A stretch of 64,000 nucleotides of DNA from Peptococcaceae bacterium 1109 (GCA_001028815.1 LDJB01000001.1:1052549-1116548); one strand, 5' to 3'. Shown: positions 43,343 through 52,284, numbered from the stretch's first letter. Notes: generated by a model from the letters alone, not told the origin. A program made the numbers and translations.

Positions 43343-43534
43343 TTAGGCACTTTTCCCGTCTTCGCCTTTAGTCCCTGTTTCATCTGCAGTTGGATCCAAT
43401 CCCCTGGCGGCGTTCTTGAACTCCCGCATCCCTTTGCCCACTGCTTTGCCGATCTCCGGCAGTTTGGCCGGCCCAAAGACCACTAAAGCGATGATCAAGA
43501 TCAGGATCAGTTCACCAAGCCCAATCCTTCCCAC
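43343..43534 (-). CDS. tatA: Twin-arginine translocase subunit TatA
   Basis: 63 residues. The membrane helix LGELILILIIALVVFGPAKL is followed by the family FGPAKLPEIGKAVGKGMREF and an acidic tail. GTG at 43534 is preferred because AAGGAGG stands six bases upstream; the frame from 43552 would place the site inside the gene. It is the first gene of the leftward cytochrome cluster, so its promoter should lie at 43535-43640. Confidence 0.92.
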   Translation of the reverse strand: MGRIGLGELILILIIALVVFGPAKLPEIGKAVGKGMREFKNAARGLDPTADETGTKGEDGKSA

Positions 43535-43744
43535 TTCCCCGCCTCCTTCCACGTTATATCAACTTAAGCGTATCACCAATGCTAACAGGAGTCAATGATT
43601 TTTGTGAAAATATTTACGAAGTGGCATGAGGGTAGAGGTGGGTGGCTGCGCGGCCTTCCCCCAGCTGCAATCCACCGCACAGCAAGGAAACTGGGAACTT
43701 GTGGTGAATATAACATAAGGGAATACTTATCTGGAAAGGACCTT

Positions 43745-43990
43745 ATGGCCATGGCTGGTGATAACAACATGCTGTATTTGCTTTTTGGGACGCTTGTCGG
43801 GATTGTGCTGGGCATCAACATCGCTGTCCTCTACCACCGCTTCATCGGCAGTAAGGGAAAAAAAGAGCAGAAGCTCAGGGATGAGATTCGTGACCTCGAA
43901 AGGCGGCTCAAGCAGAAGGATGATTACATTGCCCGAGCTATTAAGAGTATTAAGGAAGAAGAAGCAACGCGAAAGGAGCTGATAAAGTGA
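43745..43990 (+). CDS. Small membrane-anchored coiled-coil protein
   Basis: 81 residues. One N-terminal membrane segment (MLYLLFGTLVGIVLGINIAV) is followed by a charged coiled coil (KKEQKLRDEIRDLERRLKQK ... EEEATRKELIK). I do not recognise a family. ATG at 43745 has GGAAAGGA upstream. It begins a three-gene unit whose members overlap or nearly touch. It is transcribed divergently from tatA. Confidence 0.65.
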   Translation: MAMAGDNNMLYLLFGTLVGIVLGINIAVLYHRFIGSKGKKEQKLRDEIRDLERRLKQKDDYIARAIKSIKEEEATRKELIK

Positions 43991-44283
43991 GTAAGATCGT
44001 CAGGACCACAGCCGCGGGAGGAGTTGGCTTTTTGGCAGGGCTTCTGCTAGAACGGGGCTTGGAAAGCTTAACGGGCCTGGACTTCGTTGATGGCTTGTTC
44101 GCTGTGAGCGGGTCTGTGTTGGCGGCTTTATCAGTAAACAGAGACTTGGTGAAAGCTGCTGCCCGCAACATCGAGCAAATGTTCGGCAAGGATCCCCTGG
44201 AAATCTCAGAAGGCGAGTGGCGCCAGTTCAAGGAGCTGAACCCGAAGACCGCGGAATGGCTGGAAAAGGCCCTCAAGATCTAG
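43987..44283 (+). CDS. Hypothetical membrane-associated protein
   Basis: 98 residues with a hydrophobic N-terminal half (VGFLAGLLLERGLESL, DGLFAVSGSVLAALSV), then a soluble helical tail (EGEWRQFKELNPKTAEWLEK). No family recognised. The GTG at 43987 overlaps the previous stop (GTGA), showing translational coupling. Confidence 0.62.
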   Translation: MSKIVRTTAAGGVGFLAGLLLERGLESLTGLDFVDGLFAVSGSVLAALSVNRDLVKAAARNIEQMFGKDPLEISEGEWRQFKELNPKTAEWLEKALKI

Positions 44284-44284
44284 C

Positions 44285-44722
44285 ATGATCTCTGTAAGCT
44301 TCTTGACCAGCATGCTCGCGGGGCTCGTGACCAAACTGGGCATCGACCAGCTGATGAAACATGGCTACATGCCCCAGGCCACTTACATTAAGGCTGCCCT
44401 AAAGGCGCTGGAAAAAGATGATCTTGACGAGGCGATCCGAAGCTATCACCTGTCGGTGCGAAGGTGGCGACCGTCACAGCGCACGGAGGTTGCGGGGGAA
44501 ATCATCGCGAGCGCGATTGCTGTGCGCATCGCCAAGCTGGAAAGACGGGTGGCAGAGCTTGATGAAATACTCTATCCCCGGCGCTTTTCCCGCCAGTTTT
44601 GGCTAAACCTTCTCCCCAGAAACCGCAGCAAGCTCCAAGCACTACAGGAAGAGCGTAAGGGGTACGAAGAAGCCATCACAGTGCTGAATAAAATACGGGA
44701 TAACCTTAACCAAAGAGGCTAG
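44285..44722 (+). CDS. Hypothetical helical protein
   Basis: 145 residues. The N-terminus has a short hydrophobic stretch (SFLTSMLAGLVTKLGIDQLM) and a TPR-like pair of helices (YIKAALKALEKDDLDEAIRS). The rest is a long coiled coil (RIAKLERRVAELDEIL, KLQALQEERKGYEEAITVLN). Starts one base after the previous stop. The three proteins may form a membrane-linked complex, which is inference from coupling. Followed by a strong terminator. Confidence 0.62.
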   Translation: MISVSFLTSMLAGLVTKLGIDQLMKHGYMPQATYIKAALKALEKDDLDEAIRSYHLSVRRWRPSQRTEVAGEIIASAIAVRIAKLERRVAELDEILYPRRFSRQFWLNLLPRNRSKLQALQEERKGYEEAITVLNKIRDNLNQRG

Positions 44723-44745
44723 GCAGCTCCTAGCCTCTTGTCTTT
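44714..44745 (+). terminator. Terminator of the three-gene operon
   Basis: Perfect 10-bp stem AGAGGCTAGG/CCTAGCCTCT with a CAGCT loop, then TGTCTTT. The stem starts inside the last codons of the upstream gene. Confidence 0.85.
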
Positions 44746-44846
44746 ACCTACCTGACCCCGAGAAGAACGCCAATGGAGTGCGCGGACTTCTATACAGCTC
44801 AAGGGTTAAATGCGCTATTTTTCACAAAGAATCGCAAAAACATTAT

Positions 44847-44875
44847 TTGACAGACAATAGTGAAACTTGTATGAT
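44847..44875 (+). promoter_or_regulatory. Consensus-like sigma-A promoter
   Basis: TTGACA (44847-44852), exactly 17 bases, then TATGAT (44870-44875). The start would be near 44882, 24 bases before the ATG of the MEDS/HD-GYP gene. One of the best promoter matches in the window. Confidence 0.8.
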
Positions 44876-44905
44876 GGACATTGAGTTTGGCAAGGGGGTA
44901 CGGGT

Positions 44906-46183
44906 ATGATTAAGCAACTCTTGATGGAGCAGACGATGGAGATTGAACCGGGAGACCATGTGGTTGCTCTTTACAGCGAAGAGCAAGAGATCGCGGATTA
45001 CGTCTCGGCGTACATCTAATCTGCTCTGGCGCAGAAGGCCCGGTGTCTATATATCACAGGAGATATGGCCACCACCGAAGTGCTTCAGCACATCCCAGGC
45101 CTTTCAGAGCTCGAAGAGCAAGGCGACTTGGTGATTGTTGGCCATACTGAGGCTTACACACAAGACGGGGTATTCTCCCCCGACAGCCTCATCGAGAGCA
45201 TTAAGGAAAGGGTGGAAGACGCCCTCCGAGACGGCTACCGCTTCCTGGCTATTACAGGGGAACTGAGCTGGATGGTAGACTACGGCGATGCGGAGTCACT
45301 TATTGCGGAATATGAATGGAAGCTGAATGAATCTGTCTTCAACAACTATCCGATTTCAGCACTGTGCCGGTACAACATTAACAGGTTTTCCGATGAGATG
45401 ATCCGCAGCATTATTCAGCTGCACCCGATCATCCTGTGGAAGCACAAAATACACGAGAACCCTTACTACATTCCCCCACCAGGGTACAAAACAGACTCGT
45501 TAACCAAGTACCAGGTTAAGGTGTGCCTGGACAACATCGACCGCTTCACAGACAACCAAAGCCGCTTCGAAGCCATCTTCCAGAGTAAGCAAGAAGAGAT
45601 CAGGCAACTCCACGAGGAAATGACAAGCGGTATCATTGGTGCATTTCTGAAACTCCTCGAGACACACGACCCATATACCAAAGACCACTGTACACACGTA
45701 GCTTCCCTTGCTGTCAAGATGGCAGAAAAACTGAAGCTCCCTGATGAGTTCAAAACCCGCATCTATTACGCGGCCCTTATTCACGACATTGGCAAGGCCC
45801 TGATCCCCAAAGAGACCTTGAACAAACCGGGGCGCCTCACCACAGCGGAGTATGAGCAAATCAAGCTGCATCCCATTTACGGGGCACAGGCTCTGTGCCA
45901 GGTCAAGGCCTTGGAAGAAGTGGCAATGGCAGTACGCCATCATCATGAGCGCTTTGACGGGAAAGGGTACCCCGACGGCCTATCGGGCACTGAGATTCCT
46001 CTCATGGCCAGGATCATCGCCCTGTGCGACACCTACGATGCCATGACAAACGATCGCCCTTACCGAAAAGCAATCAGTCACGGGGAAGCGATTGACGAAA
46101 TCCTGTCTCAGGCAGGCGACCAGTTTGACCCAAAACTAACCCAGACCTTCATCGCCTTGTTTTCAAACGGGCCCGCGCTGTAG
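44906..46183 (+). pseudogene. MEDS-domain/HD-GYP phosphodiesterase with in-frame TAA
   Basis: From ATG 44906 the frame reads MIKQLLMEQTMEIEPGDHVV, then ALYSEEQEIADYVSAYI, a TAA at 45017-45019, and continues in the same frame SALAQKARCLYITGD. Both sides belong to one MEDS (DcmR-like sensory) domain. After it comes a complete HD-GYP domain (YTKDHCTHVASLAVKMAEKL, HDIGKALIPKE, HHERFDGKGYPDGLSG), normally a cyclic-di-GMP phosphodiesterase. Reinitiation at ATG 45065 would remove the first 53 codons. A strong promoter is intact, so the lesion is recent, suppressed, or a sequencing error. Confidence 0.8.
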
Positions 46184-47857
46184 GTGCGTAGGGCCTTTTT
46201 CAGAACAGGTCCTGATACTCCCCTACAACTCGCCACCATGAACATGCAGGAGTTAGAAAAGCCGCAGCGAAGAACAAGGAAAAACCTTGTAAAGGTGAGT
46301 GCGGCTATGCGGCGTCCTGAGCATACGCCACTGATTGCCACCAAGCTGAAGTGCCCCCAATACCATGACACGATGGTAGAACGGACGCTTGCCGCTGAAG
46401 GGCCGCGGCTCGAAGGCTGCAAGGCAATACTGGTACTTGCCCCTGCAGGTTACGGCAAAACCGTGTTCCTCAGTCAGCTGGCCCAGAAAGCCCCCATCCC
46501 AACAGCGTGGTACAGCCTAGAACCTCACGACAACGAACCCCTAACCTTCATCAGACATCTAGCTGGGGCCTTCCAAGAATACGTCACCATCGACGAAATT
46601 CAATTGCAGCGCCTCATTTCCAGAACGGAGCGGGACAGGCTGTGCCGTTCAGCGGTGAGCTTTTTTATCCGCGCCCTCGAATCCACAACCGGTATTGTGA
46701 TCGCCTTAGACAACTGGGAGGTAATTAGCGATCCCTGTATCTACCAACTCGTGGGAGAACTAGTCCCCCTCCTTCCCCCGCAGGTTCAGATAGCTATAGG
46801 CGGCAGGCTCTCCCTCGATGTTGTTGGAACACTCGGGCTGGAGCGCCTTCACCTCGCGGGCGAAGTACAGGTCGTGGGCAGAAAGGACCTCGAGTTCAGC
46901 GAAGCAGAGTTGGACCGCTTCTATACCCTACGCTGCCCTTCCTTGGAGCGCGAGCAGTTTGACACTGTGGCGCGCATGAGCCACGGCTGGCCAATTATGG
47001 TCAACTTCCTCACACAGCAAGGAAGGGGCCTTGGGGAAGGCCAGGACAAGATTTCCCCTGCCCTCGCGGCTTACATAGATAAAGAAGTTCTGGGGATAGT
47101 CCCTGCGGAGCTGCAAGACTTCCTCATAAAGGCCAGTGTATTCTCGAGCTTCACCGCAGCAGAGTGTGATGAGCTCTTAGGGATCAGTGCATCACGGGAT
47201 CACATTCGCCGCCTCGAATCTCACCAGCTGTTGCTCGCCCAGAAAGGCGGCGAATACCGAGTAGTACCCATCATCCGCTCCTACCTCCTGGATAAGCTGG
47301 GCAAAGAGCGCGCCAGCCTTTTCGGGCAGGCTGCCTCAATTGCAATCGCGCGAGGACGCCTCCATGAAGCTATTTCCTGTTTCTTAGAAGGGGGACAAAG
47401 GGGATCCATCGCGGATCTGGTAGTCAAGCTCGCCGAGGAAGCACTCCTCCACGGCAGATGGCAGGAGGTGGAAAACTGGTTTGATACGGCCATCACTCTC
47501 GAAGACGTGAAAGGAAATCCCCGCCTCGCCCTGCTGCAGGCTCTGGTGGAAACTGGGAGGGGCCAGCTGGGCCATGCCCAAAAGGCTGTTTTTCACGCCG
47601 AATCCCTTTTCCGGGAAATAGGCGATGACCTAGGATTAGCCGAATGCCAGCTGCTCAAGGCCCGTATCTCTCGGGGGCGGGGTGCTATGCAAGAGCAGTT
47701 TGATTTCCTCTTTGATGTAGAGGCCAAACTCTCGGCCTCCCGCTTTAGGCTCCTATTGGCCATCGAAAAATCAATCATCTACTACAAAGCCCAGGTTGTT
47801 TCGGCGGAAGGCGGCCAAAGATTTTTCCCTGATGCTTCCAAGGCTCTGCCCGTTTAG
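46184..47857 (+). pseudogene. MalT-like STAND ATPase regulator, 3'-truncated
   Basis: About 535 authentic residues of a large MalT/LuxR-type regulator. TPLIATKLKCP is the usual opening, Walker A is LVLAPAGYGKTVFLSQLAQK, and Walker B is GIVIALDNWEVI. A winged-helix region (DELLGISASRDHIRRLESHQ) and the start of TPR-type repeats follow. The C-terminal repeats and LuxR HTH are missing. From about 47786 the sequence is the reverse of an ABC transporter gene, so the last 20 codons are not native. The GTG at 46184 abuts the previous gene; ATG at 46307 with AAAGGTGAG upstream is another possible start. Confidence 0.75.
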
Positions 47858-48058
47858 CAAGACCTCGCCACTAGTTGGGCGGTCCAGGGCAGCCAAGATA
47901 TTCAGCAGCGTGGTCTTTCCTGAGCCAGATTCCCCCATGATCGCGGTGTATTCTCCCTTCTCCACTGTAAACGAAACGTTGGATAAGGCTTCTACTTTCG
48001 CACCCCCAAAGCGGGTGGTGTAGACCTTGCGCAGATTCTTTACCTCAAGTAAATGCAT
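47786..48058 (-). pseudogene. BceA-type ABC transporter ATPase, 3'-truncated
   Basis: The first 91 residues of a peptide-antibiotic export/sensing ABC ATPase. MHLLEVKNLRKVYTTRFGGA, Walker A AIMGESGSGKTTLLNILAAL, then LAAFRRNNLGFV, where the usual FQDFNLL Q-loop is replaced by VDD and a stop. The frame ends at the junction with the MalT-like gene near 47785. Signature, Walker B and the permease partner are gone. Confidence 0.82.
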
Positions 48059-48100
48059 AGCGTGACCTCCCAGTTTCTTGTGATCACTGCGAGTATAACA

Positions 48101-48148
48101 AAGCGGGGAAATGCTCAGCCATAAGTTTGGCTTACACTTCCCCGCCTT
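48101..48148 (-). terminator. Large hairpin between kinase and ABC remnants
   Basis: AAGCGGGGAA (48101-48110) pairs with TTCCCCGCCTT (48139-48148, read on the + strand), with an inner AGCC/GGCT stem. It could be a terminator for the kinase gene, but the T run is weak. Confidence 0.45.
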
Positions 48149-48173
48149 AGCTTACAGTTTTGTAAGGCGAGCC

Positions 48174-48731
48174 TTACTCAAAGAGCCGTTCCTCTGCGTC
48201 CAGACGGATCTTCACCTTCGTGCCCTTCCCCAGCTCCGATTCGATAGCTATGGGATGGGAAAGGCGGGTAAGAATCCGCTTGCAGAGATACAGCCCGATC
48301 CCAGTAGAGTGTTTTTCCTGGCGGCCAGTAAAGCCCGTATACCCTTTTTCGAAGATGCGGGGCAAGTCCTCCGGCGCAATCCCAATGCCAGTGTCACTGA
48401 TGACTAGTGTCTTTGGCGAGGTGCTGTCCATGTAGATGGAAATCTGGCCCTGATGCGTATACTTGAGTGCATTGGATAAGACCTGCTCTATCACAAACCC
48501 CAGCCACTTAGGATCGGTGAGTACTTCTTCGTGTAAAGAATCGAGCTCCAACTTGATCTGCTTTTGGATGAAAAGGCGGGCATAACGCCGCACCTCCTGC
48601 CGCACAATCTCGTCCAAACTGCAGCGGCGGATAACAAGGTCCGCTGAGGGGCTTTCTACCCTGAGATACTGGAGCACCATCTCCACGTAGCGCTCAATCT
48701 TAAAGAGCTCTAGCTCAAGCTCTGCCGCCTG
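48174..48731 (-). pseudogene. BceS-type sensor histidine kinase, C-terminal fragment
   Basis: The frame enters after a TAG (48732-48734) as QAAELELELFKIERYVEMVL, continuing QYLRVE, and runs through the ATPase domain: N box VIEQVLSNALKYTHQG, G1 VISDTGIGIAPED, F box, and G2 HSTGIGLYLCKRIL. The sensor helices and the phosphorylated His box are missing. Fragment order (kinase, then ABC ATPase) matches Bce-type bacitracin-resistance modules (RS-AB), of which only these two pieces survive. Confidence 0.8.
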
Positions 48732-48918
48732 CTACCCCCCCAGCCCGCCACGGAAGATCGCAGATAATCTGCGCTGCCTCTGAGTAAGCAGTTGTCACAG
48801 CATCCTGCTTTGAAGTATAGTTAGGACATGACCCGCGGAAGGCGGCTGTAACGGGAAGGAACGTGGCTTTCGGGGCATGCAAGGCAGCATCTAAACCTTC
48901 ACTTGGGAGTGAAAACTT

Positions 48919-49497
48919 ATGCGCGAGATTATCTATGACAAGTACTTCTGGCAAAACGAACTAGTCCGGCTTCGGGCTGTGGAGGAGAGTGACTGGGAAG
49001 ACCACTATTACAACCGCTTTGACACGCCCGCGCGCCGGGTACTCAACTATGAGGTGGAGCTGCCGCCGACGGTAACAGAGGCAAAGGAACTTACGGCCCA
49101 GTTTGCGGAGTTTAAGCCAGGCACCGGCCGGCTGATGTTTGTCATTACGACCCTAGACGGCCAAAGCGTGGGGGGCGTGAACCTAAACTCCATTGATGAG
49201 CGAAACGGCACATTTAGCGTAGGGATGCAAATTGACAGGGATCACAGAGGCAAGGGGTATGGGACGGCGGCCATGAGGATCATCTTGCAGTACGCCTTTT
49301 ATGAGAGAAGGTTAAACAAGTACTATGGCAGCGTTTTAGAGGGAAACATCGCTTCCGCAACCATGCTGAGGAAACTGGGCTGTGTAGAAGAAGGGCGCCG
49401 AAGGCAGATGGTTTACTCCCAAGGCCGGTACCATGATGAGATTTTGTTTGGGCTCACAAGGAGCGAGTTTGAGCAGCTCTATCCGCCGAGCTGCTAA
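48919..49497 (+). CDS. GNAT-family acetyltransferase (RimJ/RimL type)
   Basis: 192 residues. NELVRLRAVEESDWEDHYYN is the typical start. The acetyl-CoA pyrophosphate loop is GMQIDRDHRGKGYGTAAMRI (RxxGxG/A), and LEGNIASATMLRKLGCVEEG is the RimJ/L C-terminal motif. It would acetylate an amino group on a protein or small molecule; the substrate is unknown. GGGAGTG precedes the ATG. It lies just beyond the broken Bce-like region and ends in its own terminator. Confidence 0.9.
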   Translation: MREIIYDKYFWQNELVRLRAVEESDWEDHYYNRFDTPARRVLNYEVELPPTVTEAKELTAQFAEFKPGTGRLMFVITTLDGQSVGGVNLNSIDERNGTFSVGMQIDRDHRGKGYGTAAMRIILQYAFYERRLNKYYGSVLEGNIASATMLRKLGCVEEGRRRQMVYSQGRYHDEILFGLTRSEFEQLYPPSC

Positions 49498-49507
49498 AGG
49501 GCCACGT

Positions 49508-49553
49508 AAGATGGAGCGGCCGCCTTGGACAAATAGGCAGCCGCTCCATTTAG
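49508..49553 (+). terminator. Terminator-like hairpin after the acetyltransferase gene
   Basis: ATGGAGCGGC (49511-49520) pairs with GCCGCTCCAT (49540-49549), with further pairing of CGCCT and AGGC inside; TTTAG follows. Confidence 0.65.
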
Positions 49554-49585
49554 CATCATGTTACCGATTTTGCACTAGGCTCGGG

Positions 49586-49780
49586 CTAATCATCGGTCCT
49601 TACGATACAGACCTCATCTGGTGTGTTATCCGCGATATCGTTAGTGGAAAGACTGCCATATTCTGCATCATCGATGTAAAGCCCGCCGCGAGAATCCGCA
49701 GCCTCGTTATTGGTGATCGTGTTCTTGATGATGGAATGAGTGCCTCGATCCAAATAGAGGCCGCCCCCGATAGTACCAGG
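49586..49780 (-). pseudogene. Right-handed beta-helix protein, C-terminal remnant
   Basis: The minus frame reads PGTIGGGLYLDRGTHSIIKN, then TITNNEAADSRGGLYIDDAE and ends NTPDEVCIVRTDD. GGGLYLD/GGLYIDD and IIKNTITNN are beta-helix (NosD-like/PbH1) coils found in secreted polymorphic proteins. An in-frame TAG precedes it at 49781-49783 and no start exists, so it is a tail fragment of a lost gene. Confidence 0.55.
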
Positions 49781-49853
49781 CTAGGGAGAAATCTACGGAA
49801 ATTAGTGTTAAGTTCGGACATCTTCCGCTGCCTCGCCCACCCGCGCCGGACTC

Positions 49854-49889
49854 AAAAAGGAACAGCGATCCGGAAGAGTGGATCGCTGT
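49854..49889 (-). terminator. Terminator of the DUF4282 gene
   Basis: ACAGCGATCC/GGATCGCTGT, a perfect 10-bp stem with an eight-base loop, then TCCTTTTTG on the minus strand, eight bases beyond the stop codon. Confidence 0.88.
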
Positions 49890-49896
49890 CCTACTA

Positions 49897-50358
49897 CTAC
49901 TTGATTATATCCCGCAGATGCATGTCCCCTAGCTTGCCGTCGATGCTCCGCAGGACTTCATAGATTCGGAATGGGATTATAAAAAGCTCGCAGATTATCC
50001 GCCACGAGATGTTGGCACAGAGCCCAAAGGCAAGATAGCCCACAACGGAAATGATCGGCGGAAGCTGAAGGCGGGAAACATACTCATAGCCCGCATAACC
50101 CAAGGGCAAGCTAAAGGCTTCAATGACAATGGCCATTGCCAAGAGGCCGTTGAGGACCAAAAAGCCAAGGAAGTAGACAAGTTTGATCAAGCCGCTCGCC
50201 CAAAACCGACCAAAGTTGAAGAAGCTCTCCTCGCTAAAACCCAAGAAACCCCTTTCCCTTTTTGCAGCACGCCGCATCTCCTGGTCCAGGATCTCCATTT
50301 GGCGCCTGAGTTCTTCTGAACTGATGGGCTTCCCAGGTTGTTCCGGTTGAGTTGACAT
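49897..50358 (-). CDS. DUF4282 membrane protein
   Basis: 153 residues. A polar N-terminus (SSEELRRQMEILDQEMRRAA) is followed by a domain with two or more membrane helices (LIKLVYFLGFLVLNGLLAMA, ISVVGYLAFGLCANISWRII). CELFIIPFRIYEVLRSID is the DUF4282 tail motif. Function unknown. It has its own terminator, and the gap of about 80 bases from the DUF4127 gene suggests they may be co-transcribed. Confidence 0.78.
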   Translation of the reverse strand: MSTQPEQPGKPISSEELRRQMEILDQEMRRAAKRERGFLGFSEESFFNFGRFWASGLIKLVYFLGFLVLNGLLAMAIVIEAFSLPLGYAGYEYVSRLQLPPIISVVGYLAFGLCANISWRIICELFIIPFRIYEVLRSIDGKLGDMHLRDIIK

Positions 50359-50436
50359 GGATCCTCTCGCCCCTTTTCTGTTGCCTTTCCTGTGTTGTCT
50401 GGGAAAAGGATTCGGGGAAGCGCCTGCTGATTCCTT

Positions 50437-52011
50437 CTATGCCTTCTCCACCTCCACTTCTACCTCAAGCCCCACCTCAAAGAGGCGTTTCCAGGGCAAG
50501 TGGATGTTGGTGAACTTCACATCCGCGACCTTATGGCCAGTTTTAAGTACTTTCTCGATAATACTCTCCTTGCAGAACTCGTTCATCAATGCCTCTAGGC
50601 GGGAGGCGGCCATTTCTTGCACCTGTTCCCAAGCATCACCCAGCTGGAAGATGGGGATTCCTAGTTTGGGCAGTACTTCCAGCCCAAGTTCGGTGCGGAC
50701 CACCCCTTGGTAACCCCAGTCATCGGCAAAGCGCAAGAGCAAGAACTCCAGGTGGGCCAGCTCGCTCCCAAGGCCCAAGCCTGCCTCTCTCGCCAAGAAC
50801 CGCACCGCAGCATGGGCAACCACAGTGCCTAAGGTGTTGCCCGCAGTATTCCAAGCAGCATAGCCATCTAGCTTCTCTAAGGCAACCTCCCGCTTAAGGA
50901 GGGGAACCAGCTTCAGATCTGCCCCGTTTGCGTAAGCTACATCGGCACAGGCTACTACATAACCCCGGGATTGGTAGTAACCCATGGCCGCTGCAAACTC
51001 AGGAAGATTCCGGGCAGAAGTATCCACTGTGCGGACAGTGGCTTGAAGGGGTGCCTCGCCTTGGCTGTCCCCCGGGGTGTTCAGCATGAGGATGATATCT
51101 GCATCTTGCGGAGAGTCAACTAAGAGCCCCCCGCAGCCGAAGATTTGCCCTTTGACGCTTTCTGCCAGGGGCCGGTCTTCATAAAGAGCAGTGATTAGAG
51201 GGCCCCGTACTGAGGAGTAGCGAGCAAAATACCGGGGGCGCTTCCCGTAGATGCGGTTGAGATGGCGCGCGATGAGGACCATCCCCACTTCATCTGCCCC
51301 AGGATAGATCAGAACCCGATCTTCCAACCCCAACGCAGAGATTTTCTCCCGCAGGGCGTGCTGTTCTTGGTTGGGAAAGCCAAATTCGCTGGTATCGTCT
51401 TGAGTAAGGAGGAGATAGTCAATAGTACCATCTGCTGCCAAGTCAATAGCTGCCAGGTTAACCTGGTGATTCCTAGACCTTCGGGCCAGGTAGTCCTCGA
51501 GGACATGGCCAGGGATCTGGGAGCGCACCGCATCCCGTTCCTGCCCTTCCTCTGCCATACCCAGGAAATCGACGCGATAGGCAAGGCGGGAATACGCCCA
51601 AATGAGCTTCCCGTACTCAGACCAGTACAGGGGCTCTTCTTCGTTGATGTTGGAGTTTGAGATGCGCATAACAACGTTAAAGGCATAGATGGTTAGCTCT
51701 GGATGTTTCTGCTTAATCCGCCGCAAGGCTTCCAAGCGGTGCAGGCATTCTTCCAGGGAATCGTGGGAGATGCGGGATGGGATCAGGCCTCCGTAAACGA
51801 AGGTTTCCAGGGATACCACCAGCCCGTCCAGTTCGCCCGCGGCACTTTCCAGCCAGTCATCGAGCTGGCGGAAGTCACCCACTTCCCGCCTGGAGCCTAG
51901 CATATTCCGGGGCGGGGTGATTACTTCTGCATCAGCGATTTCCCCAATCTTCCGGGGATACTGCTCATTACACGGCCGTTCATCCAATGGTATAAGGCCT
52001 AGTTTTAACAT
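50437..52011 (-). CDS. DUF4127 family protein
   Basis: 524 residues. The start IPLDERPCNEQYPRKIG is the family's hallmark, followed by ITPPRNMLGSRREVGDFRQL, VVSLETFVYGGLIPSR, and LLLTQDDTSEFGFPNQEQHA; YAAWNTAGNTLGTVVAHAAV is near the C-terminal third. Members are predicted cytoplasmic enzymes with a chelatase/hydrolase-like fold, with no established reaction. The ATG follows GGAGGG. The C-terminus has an acidic EVGLEVEVEVEKA repeat. Monocistronic or leading into DUF4282. Confidence 0.9.
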   Translation of the reverse strand: MLKLGLIPLDERPCNEQYPRKIGEIADAEVITPPRNMLGSRREVGDFRQLDDWLESAAGELDGLVVSLETFVYGGLIPSRISHDSLEECLHRLEALRRIKQKHPELTIYAFNVVMRISNSNINEEEPLYWSEYGKLIWAYSRLAYRVDFLGMAEEGQERDAVRSQIPGHVLEDYLARRSRNHQVNLAAIDLAADGTIDYLLLTQDDTSEFGFPNQEQHALREKISALGLEDRVLIYPGADEVGMVLIARHLNRIYGKRPRYFARYSSVRGPLITALYEDRPLAESVKGQIFGCGGLLVDSPQDADIILMLNTPGDSQGEAPLQATVRTVDTSARNLPEFAAAMGYYQSRGYVVACADVAYANGADLKLVPLLKREVALEKLDGYAAWNTAGNTLGTVVAHAAVRFLAREAGLGLGSELAHLEFLLLRFADDWGYQGVVRTELGLEVLPKLGIPIFQLGDAWEQVQEMAASRLEALMNEFCKESIIEKVLKTGHKVADVKFTNIHLPWKRLFEVGLEVEVEVEKA

Positions 52012-52220
52012 CGGTACCCTCCATTCGAAGTAAGCTTAGGAAAACGATTAACCCCAAAGGCGCGAACTCCTCCAGGATAAGTGTTACCTATGTACACCGG
52101 GGCGCCTTCCCCTAACCTGAGCCCCTTATCGCGCAATTCAAGCAAGTTATCTAGCTTACCATTAATTAGCCACACACCGGTGCTGATCCTCCCTGAGCAT
52201 GATCTTCTTAAGCATCGCCC

Positions 52221-52263
52221 AAAATCAAGGTGGGAGCACTGCCGCCTAAGGCAGTACTCCCAC
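52221..52263 (-). terminator. Terminator of the McrBC-like operon
   Basis: A 14-bp stem GTGGGAGTACTGCC/GGCAGTGCTCCCAC (one G-T pair) with a six-base loop, followed by CTTGATTTT on the minus strand, 20 bases past the nuclease gene. Confidence 0.8.
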
Positions 52264-52284
52264 TGTACATCCATATCGTTACCT

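Noticed and set aside
48715..48954. 79-codon minus-strand frame between kinase fragment and acetyltransferase gene
   Set aside because: It antiparallels the acetyltransferase start, lacks a ribosome site and has no family resemblance.
52012..52274. Minus-strand frame upstream of the DUF4127 gene
   Set aside because: It crosses the McrBC-like operon terminator. A few beta-like phrases (VYIGNTYPGG) are insufficient to call a gene or remnant.
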